This document shows positions 28,241 to 40,435 of a stretch of 64,000 nt of DNA, piece by piece (the stretch's first letter is position 1; each line of letters begins with the position of its first letter). Under the pieces are notes generated by a model. That model saw nothing but the letters and a program-made list of their open reading frames with translations, was not told the DNA's origin and did no database searches. The stretch is from NCBI RefSeq assembly GCF_018688155.1, contig NZ_CP061312.1:1302001-1366000 (forward strand), read 5' to 3'. Origin of the DNA: Polynucleobacter sp. AP-Sving-400A-A2 (GTDB lineage: Bacteria; Pseudomonadota; Gammaproteobacteria; Burkholderiales; Burkholderiaceae). The position numbers were made by a program, and so were the translations under genes.

Positions 28241-29842
28241 TTATAGCGGGGCTAAGCCAAATTTACTGGTTTGAGCCCTATCCCAATACTGAAGATACTC
28301 CTGAGGTAAATCTTTTTGCAATGGGGCGTCAGCACCTTGTAATAGCGCTCCAGGAGACAGGGTTGGGAGCTGAGATGCTAATGAAGTTATCTTGCCAGAA
28401 CCATCTCTGCACAAAAGATAATCCGGTGTAATTTCCTTGGGATGCATGAGACCTGCTGACCCAATTAAATCCGCTAAAGATGCAACAGTATTCTGATGGA
28501 ATGCAAATACTCGCTCAGCCTTATCAGGGACCACCAATGCTCTTTGACGTCCCAAATCCTGAGTTGCAACGCCTGTAGGACACTTGTCCGTATGACATGT
28601 TCGTGACTGAATGCAGCCTAAGGCAAACATAAACCCTCTTGCAGAATTACACCAATCGGCTCCTAAAGCAAGTGCACGAATAATGTCATAGCCGGAAATA
28701 ATTTTTCCAGAGGCTCCAATCGCAATCTCCTTGCGCTTATTAATTCCGACCAAGGTGTTATGCACTAACCTAAGGCCATCACGAAGCGGCATCCCCACAT
28801 GATCTGTAAATTCAACAGGGGCGGCACCAGTACCGCCCTCGCTTCCATCAACCACTATGAAGTCGGGGCTAATGCCTGTCTCTAGCATCGCCTTAGCAAT
28901 ACCAAAAAACTCCCATGGCTGGCCAACGCATAATTTAAAGCCAACGGGCTTACCGCCGCTCAACTTACGCAAACGCGCAATGAATTTCATTAGCTCTAAT
29001 GGAGATGAAAATTCAGCATGATGGGCTGGAGAGACACAATCCTCGGCAATCGGGACACCCCTAGTCGCAGCAATTTCAGCAGTAACTTTAGCGCCAGGCA
29101 AGACCCCACCATGACCTGGCTTAGCGCCCTGTGATAGCTTAATTTCCACCATCTTGATTTGCGGATCAACTACCTGGGTAGAAAATTTTTCCTCTGAAAA
29201 TCGACCATCCACGGTGCGACAGCCAAAGTATCCAGATCCAATTTCCCAAATAATATCGCCGCCGAACTCGCGATGATATGAAGAGATTGAGCCTTCGCCA
29301 GTATCATGAGCAAATCCACCCAGCTTTGCGCCTCTATTCAGCGCTCTAATTGCATTTGGTGAAAGCGACCCAAAACTCATCGCAGAAATATTAAATATAG
29401 ATAAAGAGTAAGGCTGAAGACAACTCGAACCACCGACTTGAATACGAAACTGACTTGGGTCAGGATGGCATGGTGAATTTGAGTGTCCCAACCATTCACC
29501 CTCAGGACCATACATTGACTTGATTGAACCAAATCCCCGCTTATCGTTGTCCTTTTTAGAGCGGCTATAAACCATAGCCCTTTGATTTCTTGAAAAAGGA
29601 ATTTTCTCCTCATCATCCTCCAAGAAGTATTGACGTATCTCAGGACGGATATATTCAAGTAAGAATCGAAAATGCCCTATCAAAGGGTAATTGCGCAATA
29701 TTGAATGATGCTTTTGAATTGAATCTTTTAGGCCAATCAAAAACAATCCAAAGAAGAATATAGCTAAATATGGGCTATATGAAAAAGATAGGGGGGCAAG
29801 TATGCCAGTTGAGAGCCAAAAAAAGTATCTGGAATAATGCAT
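28241..29842 (-). CDS. FMN-binding glutamate synthase-domain protein, membrane-associated
   Basis: A 533-residue member of the family carrying only the FMN/Fe-S synthase domain of glutamate synthase. Two hydrophobic segments lie at residues 6-40, then a linker, then the barrel domain. FNISAMSFGSLSPNAI near 153, AKPGHGGVLPGAKV near 240, VDGSEGGTGAAP near 337 and the cysteine cluster SRTCHTDKCPTGVATQ near 440 match the FMN and [3Fe-4S] regions. It lacks the glutaminase and NADPH-subunit parts of GltBD, so the donor and real reaction are unknown. A strong AGGAGG site precedes the ATG at 29842. It is read on its own, with guaA upstream on the same strand. Confidence 0.85.
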   Translation of the reverse strand: MHYSRYFFWLSTGILAPLSFSYSPYLAIFFFGLFLIGLKDSIQKHHSILRNYPLIGHFRFLLEYIRPEIRQYFLEDDEEKIPFSRNQRAMVYSRSKKDNDKRGFGSIKSMYGPEGEWLGHSNSPCHPDPSQFRIQVGGSSCLQPYSLSIFNISAMSFGSLSPNAIRALNRGAKLGGFAHDTGEGSISSYHREFGGDIIWEIGSGYFGCRTVDGRFSEEKFSTQVVDPQIKMVEIKLSQGAKPGHGGVLPGAKVTAEIAATRGVPIAEDCVSPAHHAEFSSPLELMKFIARLRKLSGGKPVGFKLCVGQPWEFFGIAKAMLETGISPDFIVVDGSEGGTGAAPVEFTDHVGMPLRDGLRLVHNTLVGINKRKEIAIGASGKIISGYDIIRALALGADWCNSARGFMFALGCIQSRTCHTDKCPTGVATQDLGRQRALVVPDKAERVFAFHQNTVASLADLIGSAGLMHPKEITPDYLLCRDGSGKITSLASQLPTLSPGALLQGADAPLQKDLPQEYLQYWDRAQTSKFGLAPL

Positions 29843-29944
29843 TTAAAAGCCTCCTGCTTAGGCTTTGATAGCCAATATTAAGAAGTTAGATTTCTATTTA
29901 AAATTTACAGCAAGAAGTACAAAAGCAATAAGCTGATTACGACC

Positions 29945-31552
29945 CTATTCCCACTCAATGGTTGCTGGCGGCTTTCCGCTGATGTCATAGACCACGCGAT
30001 TAATGCCACGAACTTCATTGATGATGCGGTTTGATACTTTGCCCAGCAGATCGTGTGGCAAGTGTGCCCAGTGTGCAGTCATGAAGTCTTGTGTTTGTAC
30101 TGCTCTGAGTGCAACGACGTATTCATAGGTTCTACCATCACCCATGACGCCCACAGACTTTACTGGCAAGAACACAGCAAAGGCTTGGCTAGTGAGGTCA
30201 TACCAAGATTTTTGGCTTGCTTCATCAATCGTATTACGCAATTCTTCAATGAAGATGGCGTCAGCACGTTGAAGTAAGTCAGCAAATTCCGATTTTACTT
30301 CACCTAAGATACGCACACCAAGACCAGGTCCTGGGAACGGATGGCGATAGACCATCTCACGTGGTAAACCTAAAGCAACGCCGAGTTCACGCACTTCATC
30401 TTTAAACAATTCACGTAATGGCTCAAGCAGCTTGAGATGCATATCTTCAGGTAAGCCACCTACGTTGTGATGGCTCTTAATCGTATGCGCGCCCTTCTTG
30501 CCTTTACCGGCAGACTCAATTACATCTGGATAAATAGTTCCTTGAGCGAGCCACTTAGCATTGGCAATCTTGCCGGACTCAGCCTGGAAAATCTCTACGA
30601 ATTCTTTACCGATGATCTTGCGCTTGGCTTCAGGATCTGCAACACCCGCAAGCTCAGACATAAACTTTTGTTTGGCGTCCACTCGAATCACCTTAACGCC
30701 AAGGTTTCGAGCAAACATTTCCATCACCATGTCGCCTTCGTTCAAGCGAAGTAGGCCGTGATCAACAAACACACAAGTGAGTTGCTCACCAATGGCGCGA
30801 TGTATTAAGGCTGCTGCCACGCTAGAGTCAACACCCCCGGATAAACCGAGAATCACTTCTTCGTCACCAACTTGCTTGCGAATATGGTCAACCGCTTCGC
30901 TGATGTAGTCACCCATGACCCAATCTGGTTTGCACTGACAGATCTCGTGTACAAAGCGGCCTAAGATAGCTTCACCTTGCAAGGTATGAGTTACTTCAGG
31001 ATGGAATTGGAATGTATAGAAACGACGCTCTTCATCAGCCATACCAGCGATAGGGCAGGAATCGGTTGAAGCCATGAGCTTAAAAGCTGGTGGCATTGTT
31101 GTTACAGAGTCACCGTGACTCATCCATACCTTCAGAATGCCGTGACCTTCACTGGTAGAAAAGTCCTGAATACCTTTTAACAAATTGGTATGGCCATGGG
31201 CACGTACTTCTGAATAACCAAACTCACGGGCTTTACCAAGAGATTCAGCGGAAGCAACTGCGCCACCCAATTGGCTTGCCATGGTTTGCATACCGTAGCA
31301 AATACCTAAAACAGGAACGCCGAGTTCAAAAACGATTTGCGGTGCACGAGGACTACCCTCTTCCGTTACAGAGCTAGGTCCACCTGAAAGAATGATCCCT
31401 TTGCCACCCTGCTCTTGAATGAACCTACGAATGAATTCTGGATCGCAATCGTAGGGATGAATTTCAGAATAGACGCGCGCATCACGCACACGTCGGGCAA
31501 TCAATTGGGTGACTTGTGAACCAAAGTCAAGAATCAGTATTTTGTCGTGCAC
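29945..31552 (-). CDS. guaA: GMP synthase (glutamine-hydrolysing)
   Basis: GuaA converts XMP to GMP using glutamine and ATP. The N-terminal class I amidotransferase has the nucleophile in GICYGMQ near residue 84 and the [10 protein letters not shown] histidine/glutamate near 185. The ATP-pyrophosphatase domain has [12 protein letters not shown] near 240, and the C-terminal dimerisation domain has [13 protein letters not shown]. Length 535 is typical. It follows guaB by 36 bases in the guaBA operon, which catalyses the two last steps from IMP. Intact and unremarkable. Confidence 0.98.
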   Translation of the reverse strand: MHDKILILDFGSQVTQLIARRVRDARVYSEIHPYDCDPEFIRRFIQEQGGKGIILSGGPSSVTEEGSPRAPQIVFELGVPVLGICYGMQTMASQLGGAVASAESLGKAREFGYSEVRAHGHTNLLKGIQDFSTSEGHGILKVWMSHGDSVTTMPPAFKLMASTDSCPIAGMADEERRFYTFQFHPEVTHTLQGEAILGRFVHEICQCKPDWVMGDYISEAVDHIRKQVGDEEVILGLSGGVDSSVAAALIHRAIGEQLTCVFVDHGLLRLNEGDMVMEMFARNLGVKVIRVDAKQKFMSELAGVADPEAKRKIIGKEFVEIFQAESGKIANAKWLAQGTIYPDVIESAGKGKKGAHTIKSHHNVGGLPEDMHLKLLEPLRELFKDEVRELGVALGLPREMVYRHPFPGPGLGVRILGEVKSEFADLLQRADAIFIEELRNTIDEASQKSWYDLTSQAFAVFLPVKSVGVMGDGRTYEYVVALRAVQTQDFMTAHWAHLPHDLLGKVSNRIINEVRGINRVVYDISGKPPATIEWE

Positions 31553-31588
31553 GAAAGGATTGCCTTAAATTCAGCCTGCTGTTACTTC

Positions 31589-33064
<1,476 letters not shown>

Positions 33065-33081
33065 CTAGTCACAAAACAAGA

Positions 33082-33432
33082 TTATAGCCTCCTCGCCTTT
33101 CTTTTAGCTGCGGCAGCCTGGAATTTGGCATCTTGGTTCTGATTGGCCTTCTTGCGCCGGACGGCCTTGGGGTCAACCAGGAGCGCAGAATAGAGCTCTA
33201 AGCGGTCACCATCGTAAATAGGGCTGTCCCAATCCTTACGCTTGCCAAAGACGCCAAAACAGCCTTTTCTGGCTAAGACGGGATCATGAGGACCTTGCGT
33301 GATTCCCGCTTTCATCAGGGCAAGTCCTACAGTTGGGGCCTCGGCAGGCAACAAGTGCAGTGTGAAAGGGTTTAAACGAGGCTCACCTAAGCGGGCATCA
33401 CAAATCCAAATTTCCATGGACTGACTAGCCAT
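33082..33432 (-). CDS. rnfH: RnfH family ubiquitin-like protein
   Basis: RnfH (UPF0125) proteins are small beta-grasp proteins usually encoded next to ratA; their function is not settled. The start is probably the ATG at 33432 (MASQSMEIWICDAR), overlapping the ratA stop by 8 bases, giving 116 residues. A longer frame extending into ratA is unlikely, and an ATG five codons later is also possible. The core includes GLALMKAGI and VFGKRKDWDSPIYDGDRLE, typical of the family, and a lysine/arginine-rich tail ends the protein. The ratA-rnfH pair is conserved in beta- and gammaproteobacteria. Confidence 0.85.
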   Translation of the reverse strand: MASQSMEIWICDARLGEPRLNPFTLHLLPAEAPTVGLALMKAGITQGPHDPVLARKGCFGVFGKRKDWDSPIYDGDRLELYSALLVDPKAVRRKKANQNQDAKFQAAAAKRKARRL

Positions 33433-33856
33433 AGAGGTCTTCAGCTCGCTTGACGAAACAATCCACAAAGGTGCCTGCAATATGCCCAAAGACTGGGCCA
33501 ATGATCTTATCTAGGATGACGCTCTTAAACTCCCAGTGAAGCTTAAATTCCACCTTGCAGGCATCTTCTTTGAGGGGAATGAAGTTCCACTGCCCGGAAA
33601 AATGCTTGAATGGGCCATCCACAAAGACCATATCAATGCTTTCGGGGCGACGATTGGCGTTTCGAGTATGAAAATACTGATTAATACCCTTAAAGTGGAT
33701 ATTGATTTTGGCGTCCAAAACAATCTCAGATTGCTCAAAAATTTCCACGCCGCCGCACCAGGGCAAGAACTCTGGGTAGCGGGCAACGTCAGTTACCAAA
33801 CCATACATGCGGTCTGCGGATTGGCCAATTAAAACGGTCTTGTTGACGTCTGCCAT
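33425..33856 (-). CDS. ratA: RatA/CoqJ-type START-domain protein
   Basis: This 143-residue protein of the polyketide cyclase/START superfamily matches RatA (YfjG), described in Escherichia coli as a ribosome association toxin and related to the ubiquinone-binding Coq10 proteins. Typical features are MYGLVTDVARYPEFLPWCGG near the N-terminus and LKEDACKVEFKLHWEF followed by FVDCFVKRAEDLYG at the end. It is divergent from smpB with a 26-base gap, a common arrangement in this lineage, and overlaps rnfH. Ubiquinone chaperoning and a translation-related role are both possible from the family. Confidence 0.88.
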   Translation of the reverse strand: MADVNKTVLIGQSADRMYGLVTDVARYPEFLPWCGGVEIFEQSEIVLDAKINIHFKGINQYFHTRNANRRPESIDMVFVDGPFKHFSGQWNFIPLKEDACKVEFKLHWEFKSVILDKIIGPVFGHIAGTFVDCFVKRAEDLYG

Positions 33857-33882
33857 AATCGATCTTGAGAAGCTAAATAAAT

Positions 33883-34335
33883 ATGAGTATCGTCGATAAC
33901 AAAAAAGCCTTCTTCGATTATTTTATCGAAGAACGGTTCGAGGCAGGGCTGGTTCTGGAAGGCTGGGAAGTTAAAGCCATCCGCGCCGGTCGCGTGCACG
34001 TCAAAGAAGCGTATGTTGTCATCCGTCAGGCGGAGCTGTTTCTGATCGGCTGCCACATCACCCCCCTGCTTTCGGCCTCTACCCACATAGTCCCCGATAG
34101 CACCCGTACCCGCAAACTCCTCCTCAATGCCATTGAGATTAAAAAACTGATTGGCAAAGTGGAGCAAAAGGGCTATACCCTCGTCCCTTTGAACCTGCAT
34201 TTCTCCAAAGGGAATGTGAAGTGCGAGATCGGACTAGCCCGCGGCAAGAAACAACATGACAAACGTGCCGCCACCAAAGAGCGTGAATGGGAAGTTCAAA
34301 AGGGTCGGATTGCTCGGGGCGACCTCAACGCTTGA
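33883..34335 (+). CDS. smpB: SsrA-binding protein
   Basis: SmpB binds tmRNA and brings it to stalled ribosomes for trans-translation. The 150-residue protein has the oligonucleotide-binding barrel ([31 protein letters not shown]) and the basic C-terminal tail (KREAATK-like, [15 protein letters not shown]) that enters the decoding centre. It starts 26 bases from ratA on the opposite strand and is followed by a strong hairpin terminator at 34387-34416. Normal length and composition for the family. Confidence 0.97.
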   Translation: MSIVDNKKAFFDYFIEERFEAGLVLEGWEVKAIRAGRVHVKEAYVVIRQAELFLIGCHITPLLSASTHIVPDSTRTRKLLLNAIEIKKLIGKVEQKGYTLVPLNLHFSKGNVKCEIGLARGKKQHDKRAATKEREWEVQKGRIARGDLNA

Positions 34336-34386
34336 TTGGCCAAGTGAGTGCCTAGCTATTCAAGCTAATAATATTCAGCACAAAGC

Positions 34387-34416
34387 AAAATGCCTAGATT
34401 TTCATCTAGGCATTTT
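34387..34416. terminator. Bidirectional terminator between smpB and ppsA
   Basis: A perfect 12-bp stem (34387-34398 and 34405-34416) with a 6-base loop is followed by a run of seven T on the plus strand and preceded by A residues that give a U-run on the minus strand. It lies 51 bases after the smpB stop and 32 bases after the ppsA stop, between convergent genes. Confidence 0.9.
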
Positions 34417-34448
34417 TTTCATCTTGCTAGTCAATAGCAGTTGGGGGG

Positions 34449-36851
34449 TTAAGCTTCCTTCTTGCCCAACATTTCCCAGGTAGCTACTACGCTATCCGGA
34501 TTGAGAGAGATCGAAGTAATACCCTTAGCAACTAACCAGCGCGCAAAGTCTGGGTGGTCTGATGGACCTTGGCCGCAAATACCAACATATTTGTTTTGCT
34601 TAAGGCAAGCTTCAATAGAGCGGGCAATCATGAACTCTACTGCGGGGTCGCGCTCATCAAAGTCAATTGCCAGCAATTCCATACCGGAATCACGATCTAA
34701 GCCCAAAGTTAACTGAGTCATATCGTTTGAACCGATTGAGAATCCATCGAAATGCTCGAGGAATTGATCCGCCAAGATTGCATTCGAAGGAATCTCGCAC
34801 ATCATGATCAGGCGCAAGCCATTCTCACCACGCTTGAGACCTAACTTAGCCATCATGTCGATAACACGCTCAGCCTGCTTAACGGTGCGAACAAAGGGCA
34901 CCATGATCTCAACGTTATCCAGACCCATATCCTCACGAACACGCTTCATTGCGGCGCACTCTAAAGCAAAGGCTTCACCAAAATCAGCCGATACATAGCG
35001 GGATGCGCCACGAAAACCGAGCATTGGATTCTCTTCGTCCGGCTCATAGCGTGAACCACCGATAAGCTTCTTATACTCATTTGACTTAAAGTCAGACAAA
35101 CGCACGATCACGGGTTTTGGATAAAAAGCTGCGGCAATCGTTGCTACACCTTCAACCAATTTATCCTCATAAAACTGACGTGGGCTTGCATAGCCACGAG
35201 CAACGCTCTCGACAGCGCGCTTGAGATCGGGATCAATGTTTGGGTATTCCAATACAGCGCGTGGGTGCACACCAATGTAGTTATTGATGATGAACTCGAG
35301 GCGGGCCAAACCAACACCGGCATTTGGGATTTGGCAGAAGTCAAAAGCTAACTGAGGATTACCGATATTCATGGTGATCTTGACTGGGATCTCTGGTAAT
35401 ACACCACGAGAAACTTCAGTCACTTCAGTTTCAATCAAGCCATCATAAATATGACCTTCGTCACCCTCTGCACAAGACACGGTAACCATCATGCCGTCTT
35501 GTAAATGCTCAGTCGCATCACCACAACCTACTACCGCAGGAACACCTAACTCGCGAGCAATAATCGCTGCGTGACAAGTACGACCGCCACGATTAGTGAC
35601 GATCGCAGAAGCACGCTTCATCACTGGCTCCCAGTTAGGATCAGTCATATCGGCAACCAATACATCGCCTGGCTGCACACGATCCATCTCGCTTGGGTCA
35701 CGAATAATACGAACCGGGCCTGCGCCAATCTTTTGACCAATTGCACGACCCTTGGCTAACACTTTGGAGCTACCTTTTAACTTGTAGCGCATCTCCACTT
35801 GACCTGCAGCTTGGCTCTTCACTGTCTCTGGGCGAGCTTGCAGGATATAAATACGGCCATCTTGACCATCCTTACCCCACTCGATGTCCATTGGACGGCC
35901 ATAGTGCTTTTCAATAATGACCGCGTATTTTGCTAATTCAGTAATGTCAGCATCTTCCAATGAAAAACGATTACGCTTTTCTGGAACAACATCCACAGTC
36001 ATCACCTTCTCAGCAGAGCCTGCTGGGGCAAATTGCATCTGGATCAATTTGGAACCTAAAGAGCGACGAATAATCGCCTTCTTATCTTTTGCCAAGGTAG
36101 TTTTGAACACATAGAACTCATCTGGGTTCACTGCACCCTGCACTACTGTCTCGCCTAAGCCATAGCTAGAAGTGATAAAGACCACATCTTCGAAGCCTGA
36201 CTCTGTATCTAAAGTAAACATCACGCCAGCTGCACCCAGGTCAGAGCGCACCATACGCTGAATACCGGCAGACAAGGCTACTTCAGAGTGGGCAAAACCC
36301 TTGTGAACGCGATAAGAAATCGCACGGTCGTTATATAAGGAGGCAAATACTTCACGAATCTTCTTGAGAACATCATCAATGCCTTCAACGTTCAAGAAAG
36401 TTTCTTGCTGTCCGGCAAACGAAGCATCAGGCAAGTCTTCTGCGGTCGCAGAAGAGCGCACTGCAAAGGAGCCTTTACCAGAGTCATCTAATGTTTTGAA
36501 TGCGGTACGAACCTCTTCATCCAGACGCGCCTGAAATGGGGCAGTCTCAATCCAGCCGCGGATTTCTTTTCCGGCCTCGGCTAGCGCACGCACATCATCA
36601 ATATTGAGATTTTCTAAGCGCTTCTGAATGCGCTCAGTTAAGTTGTTGTGCTCTAAGAAATCACGAAATGCCAATGAGGTAGTGGCAAATCCAGTAGGCA
36701 CACGAACACCCGTGGAGGACAGCTGAGAAATCATCTCGCCAAGTGAGGCATTTTTACCGCCGACTGACTCAACATCGGTCATGCGGAGTTGCTCAAAAGG
36801 CAGAACATAGGCATTTGCTACATCGTTACTTTGTTGCTGTTGGTTGGACAT
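34449..36851 (-). CDS. ppsA: Phosphoenolpyruvate synthase
   Basis: PpsA converts pyruvate, ATP and water to phosphoenolpyruvate, AMP and phosphate for gluconeogenesis. The 800-residue protein has the ATP-grasp domain ([11 protein letters not shown] near residue 30, [20 protein letters not shown] near 128), the phospho-histidine domain with [10 protein letters not shown] near 425 and the PEP/pyruvate barrel ending [13 protein letters not shown]. It is divergent from the gene for its regulatory kinase/phosphatase (36958), the conserved neighbour. All key motifs are intact. Confidence 0.97.
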   Translation of the reverse strand: MSNQQQQSNDVANAYVLPFEQLRMTDVESVGGKNASLGEMISQLSSTGVRVPTGFATTSLAFRDFLEHNNLTERIQKRLENLNIDDVRALAEAGKEIRGWIETAPFQARLDEEVRTAFKTLDDSGKGSFAVRSSATAEDLPDASFAGQQETFLNVEGIDDVLKKIREVFASLYNDRAISYRVHKGFAHSEVALSAGIQRMVRSDLGAAGVMFTLDTESGFEDVVFITSSYGLGETVVQGAVNPDEFYVFKTTLAKDKKAIIRRSLGSKLIQMQFAPAGSAEKVMTVDVVPEKRNRFSLEDADITELAKYAVIIEKHYGRPMDIEWGKDGQDGRIYILQARPETVKSQAAGQVEMRYKLKGSSKVLAKGRAIGQKIGAGPVRIIRDPSEMDRVQPGDVLVADMTDPNWEPVMKRASAIVTNRGGRTCHAAIIARELGVPAVVGCGDATEHLQDGMMVTVSCAEGDEGHIYDGLIETEVTEVSRGVLPEIPVKITMNIGNPQLAFDFCQIPNAGVGLARLEFIINNYIGVHPRAVLEYPNIDPDLKRAVESVARGYASPRQFYEDKLVEGVATIAAAFYPKPVIVRLSDFKSNEYKKLIGGSRYEPDEENPMLGFRGASRYVSADFGEAFALECAAMKRVREDMGLDNVEIMVPFVRTVKQAERVIDMMAKLGLKRGENGLRLIMMCEIPSNAILADQFLEHFDGFSIGSNDMTQLTLGLDRDSGMELLAIDFDERDPAVEFMIARSIEACLKQNKYVGICGQGPSDHPDFARWLVAKGITSISLNPDSVVATWEMLGKKEA

Positions 36852-36957
36852 AAAATACTCTCTAAGGATAAGGAAACTGGTCGAGCGGCCGGATAAAATG
36901 CGGCATACTTCATTAACTACATATTGTAGTGCTGACCAAGACCTCTAGGCCAATCTC

Positions 36958-37785
36958 ATGTCTACCCAAACGCGTATTGTTTTTATTGTTTCTGATGGCA
37001 CCGGCATTACTGCCGAGAACTTCAGCCAATCAATTTTGGCCCAATTTGAGGCCACTTTTAAGCATATTCGGGTACCTTTTGTAGATAGTCCTGACAAAGC
37101 CCACGATGCGGTCTCTAGCATCAATCAGGCAGCCTCTAAATATGAGGTCCAGCCGATTGTTTTCACTACTTTAGTGAATCCCGAACTGAACGCCATTGTC
37201 AGCAAAGCCAATGGTCTGATTTTGGATATGTTCCAAACTTTTGTGGCACCTTTGGAGCAGGCTCTCGGGGTTAAATCAACCCATGCGATGAACCGCCTGC
37301 ACCACAATGCGGATACTGAGGCCTACAAAAATCGGATCGAGGCCATTAACTACTCTTTGGCCCATGATTATGGTCAATCTAATAAAAACCTAGCCGAGGC
37401 TGACGTCATTCTGGTTGGCATTTCCCGGGTTGGTAAAACACCAACTAGTCTTTACTTAGCAATGCAATATGGCATGAAAGCAGCAAACTACCCTCTTATT
37501 CCAGAAGACTTCGAACGTGGGCAACTACCTAAAGATTTAATCCCGTTTCGCAGTAAGATCTTTGGCTTGATGATTGATGCCGAGCGTTTGTCAGAGATTC
37601 GTAATGAGCGGCGCCCTGGCAGTAATTACGCTAAGTTAGAAAACTGCCGCTATGAAATTAATGAAGCCACCGCCATGATGAAAAAAGAATCTATTCCTTG
37701 GGTGGCTACAACCAGCAAATCAATTGAAGAGATTGCCACTACTGTCTTGCAATCTATGAAGTCGGATAAAACAATTCTGGGCTAA
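36958..37785 (+). CDS. ppsR: PEP synthase regulatory protein (kinase/pyrophosphorylase)
   Basis: This DUF299-family protein controls PEP synthase by ADP-dependent phosphorylation and phosphate-dependent dephosphorylation of a threonine next to its active histidine. The 275-residue protein starts with FIVSDGTGITAEN and has the P-loop-like GISRVGKTPTSLYLA near residue 155. It is divergent from ppsA, 106 bases away, the expected context. The symbol ppsR here means PEP synthase regulator and is unrelated to the photosynthesis repressor PpsR/CrtJ mentioned for the operators. Confidence 0.95.
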   Translation: MSTQTRIVFIVSDGTGITAENFSQSILAQFEATFKHIRVPFVDSPDKAHDAVSSINQAASKYEVQPIVFTTLVNPELNAIVSKANGLILDMFQTFVAPLEQALGVKSTHAMNRLHHNADTEAYKNRIEAINYSLAHDYGQSNKNLAEADVILVGISRVGKTPTSLYLAMQYGMKAANYPLIPEDFERGQLPKDLIPFRSKIFGLMIDAERLSEIRNERRPGSNYAKLENCRYEINEATAMMKKESIPWVATTSKSIEEIATTVLQSMKSDKTILG

Positions 37786-37799
37786 TGTATTAGCTAATT

Positions 37800-38624
37800 T
37801 TAGTTGCGACGAATTCTCACGGTTTCAAATAGACAGATTGCCGCAGCAGTAGATACATTAAGCGATTCAACTCTGGGATCAATCGGGATTGATACACCTT
37901 TGGCTTGAGCCATCAGATCTTCAGAAACGCCCTGTCCTTCACTTCCCATTACCCAGGCAACAGGATGAATCAATACCTTGGGCATGTTGTAGAGATCGAG
38001 CTCGCCATTAGCAGTAGCAGCGAGCAAAGGCGCAGTGACTGCACTCAGTACTTGCTGAGATGACCAGCCCTCATAAAGATCGAGCAAGCGATGAGCGCCC
38101 ATACCAGCGCGTAATACTTTGCTTGACCATAGGTGGGCACAACCTGATAGTGCAACTACTTGAGTAAAACCTGCTGCCGCGGCAGTGCGCAAGATAGAGC
38201 CCACATTACCTGCATCCTGAATGCGATCCAAAATAATGACATCGCCTTCAAGCGTAGCAACTGACTTTTGCGGGTTTAATGCGGATTGTGGAAGGTCTAG
38301 CAGGCCTGCAATCTGCGGCGCATTGACCAGATCACTAAGTAAGTCCCATAAACCCTTATCTAATTGATAGACGCGAGTCTCGGGACAGATTTCTACATGG
38401 TCATAAACGGCTTGAGCAATTTCAGGATTTTGTAAACCCAACTCGGAGGTAATCAATGTCTTGAGTGCCGGATTACCCACCCAGGTCTGCACTAAATGAA
38501 TTCCTTCAAGCAAAGCCTGACCACAAGCAAATCTCGCCTTTTGTCCTTTGGGACCAGTAGCTTGTAATTGACGAATCTCCCTAAACAAGGAGTTGTCTTT
38601 TGAACTGATAAATTCCATTTTCAT
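37800..38624 (-). CDS. TrmH/SpoU family RNA 2'-O-methyltransferase
   Basis: A SPOUT-fold methyltransferase of 274 residues. The C-terminal half has LDRIQDAGNVGSILRTAAAAG near residue 131 (motif 1, asparagine and arginine), HPVAWVMGSEGQGVS near 220 and IPIDPRVESLNVSTAAAIC near 248, the trefoil-knot SAM site. The N-terminal part is a substrate-binding extension (KDNSLFREIRQLQ). It could modify rRNA or tRNA; RlmB-, TrmH- and RNA methyltransferase RsmH-type naming cannot be decided here. It follows rnhB by 8 bases and converges with ppsR. Confidence 0.88.
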   Translation of the reverse strand: MKMEFISSKDNSLFREIRQLQATGPKGQKARFACGQALLEGIHLVQTWVGNPALKTLITSELGLQNPEIAQAVYDHVEICPETRVYQLDKGLWDLLSDLVNAPQIAGLLDLPQSALNPQKSVATLEGDVIILDRIQDAGNVGSILRTAAAAGFTQVVALSGCAHLWSSKVLRAGMGAHRLLDLYEGWSSQQVLSAVTAPLLAATANGELDLYNMPKVLIHPVAWVMGSEGQGVSEDLMAQAKGVSIPIDPRVESLNVSTAAAICLFETVRIRRN

Positions 38625-38632
38625 AGTTGGGA

Positions 38633-39226
38633 TTATCGACTATGCAGTGCTAATACATTACGGACCGGAGAAAAACTACGGCGATGTTGCTCGCACGCAC
38701 CAAATGCCTTTAGTGCTGCGAAATGCGCTTCAGTTGGGTACCCCATGTGCTGAGCAAAGCCATACTGGGGATGCAGTTCATGTAAGACCATCATTTGACG
38801 ATCGCGTATCACCTTAGCCAAAATCGATGCCGCTGAAATTGCTGGCTCTTTAGTATCACCCTTCACAATAGCCTCGGCTGCTATGGGAAGCTCAGGACAG
38901 CGATTGCCATCAATCAAGGCCTTATCTGGCCAGCCACCTAGACGGGTAGTGAGATCTTCAATTGCACGGCGCATTGCCAACATCGTCGCTTGCAAAATAT
39001 TGATCTCATCAATCTCGACTGGGCTCGCCTCCCCAATACCCCAGGCTTTAGCCTTAAGCTGAATTTGCTCAAACAAAAACTCACGTCTTGCGGCCGATAG
39101 CTTCTTAGAATCTTTTAATCCGCTAATGGGATTATCAGGATCGAGTACGACAGCACCAGCGACAACTGCTCCCGCTAATGGGCCACGCCCCGCTTCATCA
39201 ACACCACATACCCAAATCAGGCTCAC
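38633..39226 (-). CDS. rnhB: Ribonuclease HII (GTG start)
   Basis: RnhB removes ribonucleotides from DNA and RNA-DNA hybrids. The 197-residue protein has the conserved N-terminal [14 protein letters not shown] (Asp-Glu of the active site), [13 protein letters not shown] near residue 35 and DGNRCPELP with a third acidic residue near 110. The start codon is GTG at 39226, overlapping the lpxB stop as GTGA, so it is coupled to lpxB. The lpxA-lpxB-rnhB order is widely conserved in proteobacteria. Confidence 0.97.
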   Translation of the reverse strand: MSLIWVCGVDEAGRGPLAGAVVAGAVVLDPDNPISGLKDSKKLSAARREFLFEQIQLKAKAWGIGEASPVEIDEINILQATMLAMRRAIEDLTTRLGGWPDKALIDGNRCPELPIAAEAIVKGDTKEPAISAASILAKVIRDRQMMVLHELHPQYGFAQHMGYPTEAHFAALKAFGACEQHRRSFSPVRNVLALHSR

Positions 39227-40425
39227 ACAATAACCCGATTTCTTACGGCGGTAATAGTTTGCGCTAGGGCCTGTGCCACTAATAAACCAGTGGGTCTGCG
39301 CAAGGTCTCATGCATTTCTGCAAAACGGGTTTTGAGTTGAGTAACTTTACTGGGGTTGTTTAACCAAGCTAGCAAGGCATCGGCCAACTTCATTGGAGTT
39401 GCATCATCCTGCAAAAGCTCTGGGACAACAAACTCTCCACAGAGAATATTAGGTAAACCAACATACGGTAGATAGCCCTGCCGTTTCATGATCTGTGCTG
39501 TCAACCAAGGCACCTTATAAGAAATCACCATCGGCTTTTTCCAGAGCGCCGCCTGTAATGTCGCTGTCCCACTAGCAATCAGCACAACATCAGCGGCCTC
39601 AAGCACTACATCAGCCTCGCCATCAATCAGATAAATTTTGAGATCAGGATTTTTCTCGAGGGTACTTTTGAGTAATACCTCTAGCGGCTCACGCAGGCGT
39701 GGTGTTGCCACCGGGATTACAAAATGCAGAAGCTGTCCTGGCATGCGCTTTGCAAGCTCGGCCATGGTTTCAAAAAAGACTGGTGCAATCAGTTCAATCT
39801 CAGAACCGCGACTACCAGGTAGAACGGAAATCACAATTCCATCTAACGTATTGGCTGGCAGGTTTAGGATTTCTTCTATTCTGTGCTTAGCGCTTATTGG
39901 ATTGGGCTCCAGGGGAATCTCGCTCGCTAGTGGATGCCCAACATAAGTTGCGCTGATGCCAGCACGCTCATAGATCTCAGTTTCAAAGGGAAAAATACAG
40001 AGCATGCGTTCAACTGCTTGCTTGATCTTCGTAATGCGCCCTGCTCTCCAGGCCCAAATGGATGGAGAAACAAAATGCAAAGTTGGAATACCTGCTTTAC
40101 GCAAAGCTAACTCGACGCCTAAATTGAAATCTGGTGCATCAATCCCTAGATAGACATCGGGGCGACCTTCGCCAGTGAAATTGGCAATCAACTCTTTACG
40201 CAGTTTCAGAATAGCGGGTAACTGTTTAATTGCCTCTACGTAACCACGGACACTTAATGTCTCCATTGGCCAATCTGAGCGCAGGCCCTCTGCCTGCATA
40301 CGAGGACCACCAATACCGTAGACCTCTAAATTTGAGGTGTTGGGGATCTGCTTTAGTGCACTCAATACTGGCGCTGCCAGCAGGTCACCCGAAGGCTCTC
40401 CGACAACACAAGCAAGTTTAGACAC
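39223..40425 (-). CDS. lpxB: Lipid-A-disaccharide synthase (GTG start)
   Basis: LpxB joins UDP-2,3-diacylglucosamine and lipid X to form the lipid A disaccharide at the inner membrane. I choose the GTG at 40425 ([16 protein letters not shown]), 11 bases after the lpxA stop, giving 400 residues. An upstream ATG at 40476 would overlap lpxA by 41 bases with sequence outside the family. Landmarks are GEPSGD near residue 9, GIGGPRM near 42 and [11 protein letters not shown] near 200. It is part of the lpxD-fabZ-lpxA-lpxB operon. Confidence 0.95.
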   Translation of the reverse strand: MSKLACVVGEPSGDLLAAPVLSALKQIPNTSNLEVYGIGGPRMQAEGLRSDWPMETLSVRGYVEAIKQLPAILKLRKELIANFTGEGRPDVYLGIDAPDFNLGVELALRKAGIPTLHFVSPSIWAWRAGRITKIKQAVERMLCIFPFETEIYERAGISATYVGHPLASEIPLEPNPISAKHRIEEILNLPANTLDGIVISVLPGSRGSEIELIAPVFFETMAELAKRMPGQLLHFVIPVATPRLREPLEVLLKSTLEKNPDLKIYLIDGEADVVLEAADVVLIASGTATLQAALWKKPMVISYKVPWLTAQIMKRQGYLPYVGLPNILCGEFVVPELLQDDATPMKLADALLAWLNNPSKVTQLKTRFAEMHETLRRPTGLLVAQALAQTITAVRNRVIV

Positions 40426-40435
40426 TAGATTTTCT

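Noticed and set aside
33829..34200. 123-residue open frame on the minus strand
   Set aside because: It is the reverse of smpB, which matches its family over its whole length.
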